From Mycobacterium sp. (lineage in GTDB: Bacteria; Actinomycetota; Actinomycetes; Mycobacteriales; Mycobacteriaceae): a stretch of 64,000 nt of DNA. The translations under genes and the position numbers were made by a program. The stretch covers positions 298,529-362,528 of the forward strand of contig JACPVR010000011.1 in assembly GCA_016197405.1 (NCBI GenBank), read 5' to 3'. Each line of letters starts with the position of its first letter. Positions within the stretch are counted from its first letter, which is position 1. Under the pieces are notes generated by a model. It saw only the letters and a list, made by a program, of their open reading frames with translations, made no database searches and was not told the DNA's origin. This document shows positions 63,671 through 64,000 of the stretch, piece after piece.

Positions 63671-63716
63671 CCGGAAGTGCCTGCGCGGGTGGACTAGTGA
63701 ACGGTGGACGACGAAC

Positions 63717-63947
63717 ATGAGCTATGCCCAACGGCGTGCGACGAGCACCTTCGCTCGCATATTTTCCGGCAGTGTCACGGCGCTGCTGGCGGTCGCGGGA
63801 GCGGCGACGGCGCTCGCCGATCCGGCGGCCGAGCCCAGTCCGTATCCCGATATTCGGTATTACGACAAACTAATCACTGCATTTTCATCCGATGAATCAC
63901 GCAGCAATCGTGTGACTCTCGCCTACCGACCCGGTACCCATGGATGA
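63717..63947 (+). CDS. Short exported protein, possibly truncated
   Basis: A 76-residue product with a signal peptide ending TALADPA and then PYPDIRYYDKL. Longer mycobacterial exported proteins that I recall begin their mature part this way and continue into a PGVWF/NCGIW domain; here that domain is absent. After YYDKL the sequence becomes richer in A+T, and a stop follows at 63945-63947. It may be a genuine small protein or a gene cut by a rearrangement or frameshift. Confidence 0.55.
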   Translation: MSYAQRRATSTFARIFSGSVTALLAVAGAATALADPAAEPSPYPDIRYYDKLITAFSSDESRSNRVTLAYRPGTHG

Positions 63948-64000
63948 AACAGCCTGGACACCAGGGGTTTTCGGTGGATGCGAACGAGTATGCATGACCC

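Noticed and set aside
1..64000. tRNA, rRNA, CRISPR arrays, insertion sequences, phage genes
   Set aside because: I looked for these by eye and saw no cloverleaf-like sequence, regular short repeats, transposase or integrase genes. A tRNA or CRISPR scan would settle this.

Overview
The window reads as a high-GC actinobacterial chromosome, most likely a fast-growing Mycobacterium/Mycolicibacterium. Several lines of evidence agree. The gene order upp, pmmB, punA, amiB1, amiA1, gamma-glutamylcyclotransferase-like gene, lpdA, glpD2 and then nei, lhr resembles the M. tuberculosis Rv3296-Rv3309 neighbourhood, recalled from memory. A desA3-type desaturase sits beside its ferredoxin reductase, there is a complete mce operon, and one protein belongs to the mycothiol-dependent isomerase fold. 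I see no rRNA, tRNA, CRISPR array or insertion sequence.

Positions 1-6743 hold two divergent operons built around a carrier protein. Leftward are a stand-alone carrier protein, a DUF1839 protein and a glycoside-hydrolase-2-like protein cut by the window edge. Rightward are an acyl-CoA-dehydrogenase-like flavoprotein, a seryl-tRNA-synthetase-like amino acid:carrier protein ligase and a tandem alpha/beta hydrolase. This looks like a pathway that loads an amino acid on a carrier, oxidises it and releases it. Its product is unknown.

Positions 6779-27370 are mostly housekeeping: nucleoside salvage (upp, punA), phosphohexomutase, two M20 amidohydrolases, lpdA, glpD2, an RluA-type pseudouridine synthase, a DesT-like regulator with its desaturase system, nei and lhr. 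A MarR/AbrB pair interrupts the order. Positions 27488-31674 carry small secreted proteins (one a hemophore-like protein), two TetR regulators around a membrane protein with a striking palindrome in front of it, and a diguanylate cyclase.

Positions 31699-46756 form a catabolic region. A leftward operon encodes an MBL-fold hydrolase, a mycothiol-type isomerase, a family III CoA-transferase and a nitroreductase. A rightward operon of ten overlapping or near-touching genes encodes an SDR, three crotonases, a two-subunit Rieske oxygenase, an 83-residue orphan, a thiolase, an HMG-CoA-synthase-like/DUF35 fusion and an SCP-x-type thiolase. Two AveC-like membrane proteins follow. Positions 46910-51779 add regulators, an orphan cytochrome-oxidase subunit III/IV-like pair and an FAD oxidoreductase.

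Positions 52415-63947 hold a TetR regulator and a complete yrbE-mce lipid-import operon with accessory secreted genes. Inference: the right half of the window imports (Mce) and degrades (Rieske, CoA-ester beta-oxidation-like steps) a hydrophobic cyclic substrate. The substrate cannot be named from sequence.
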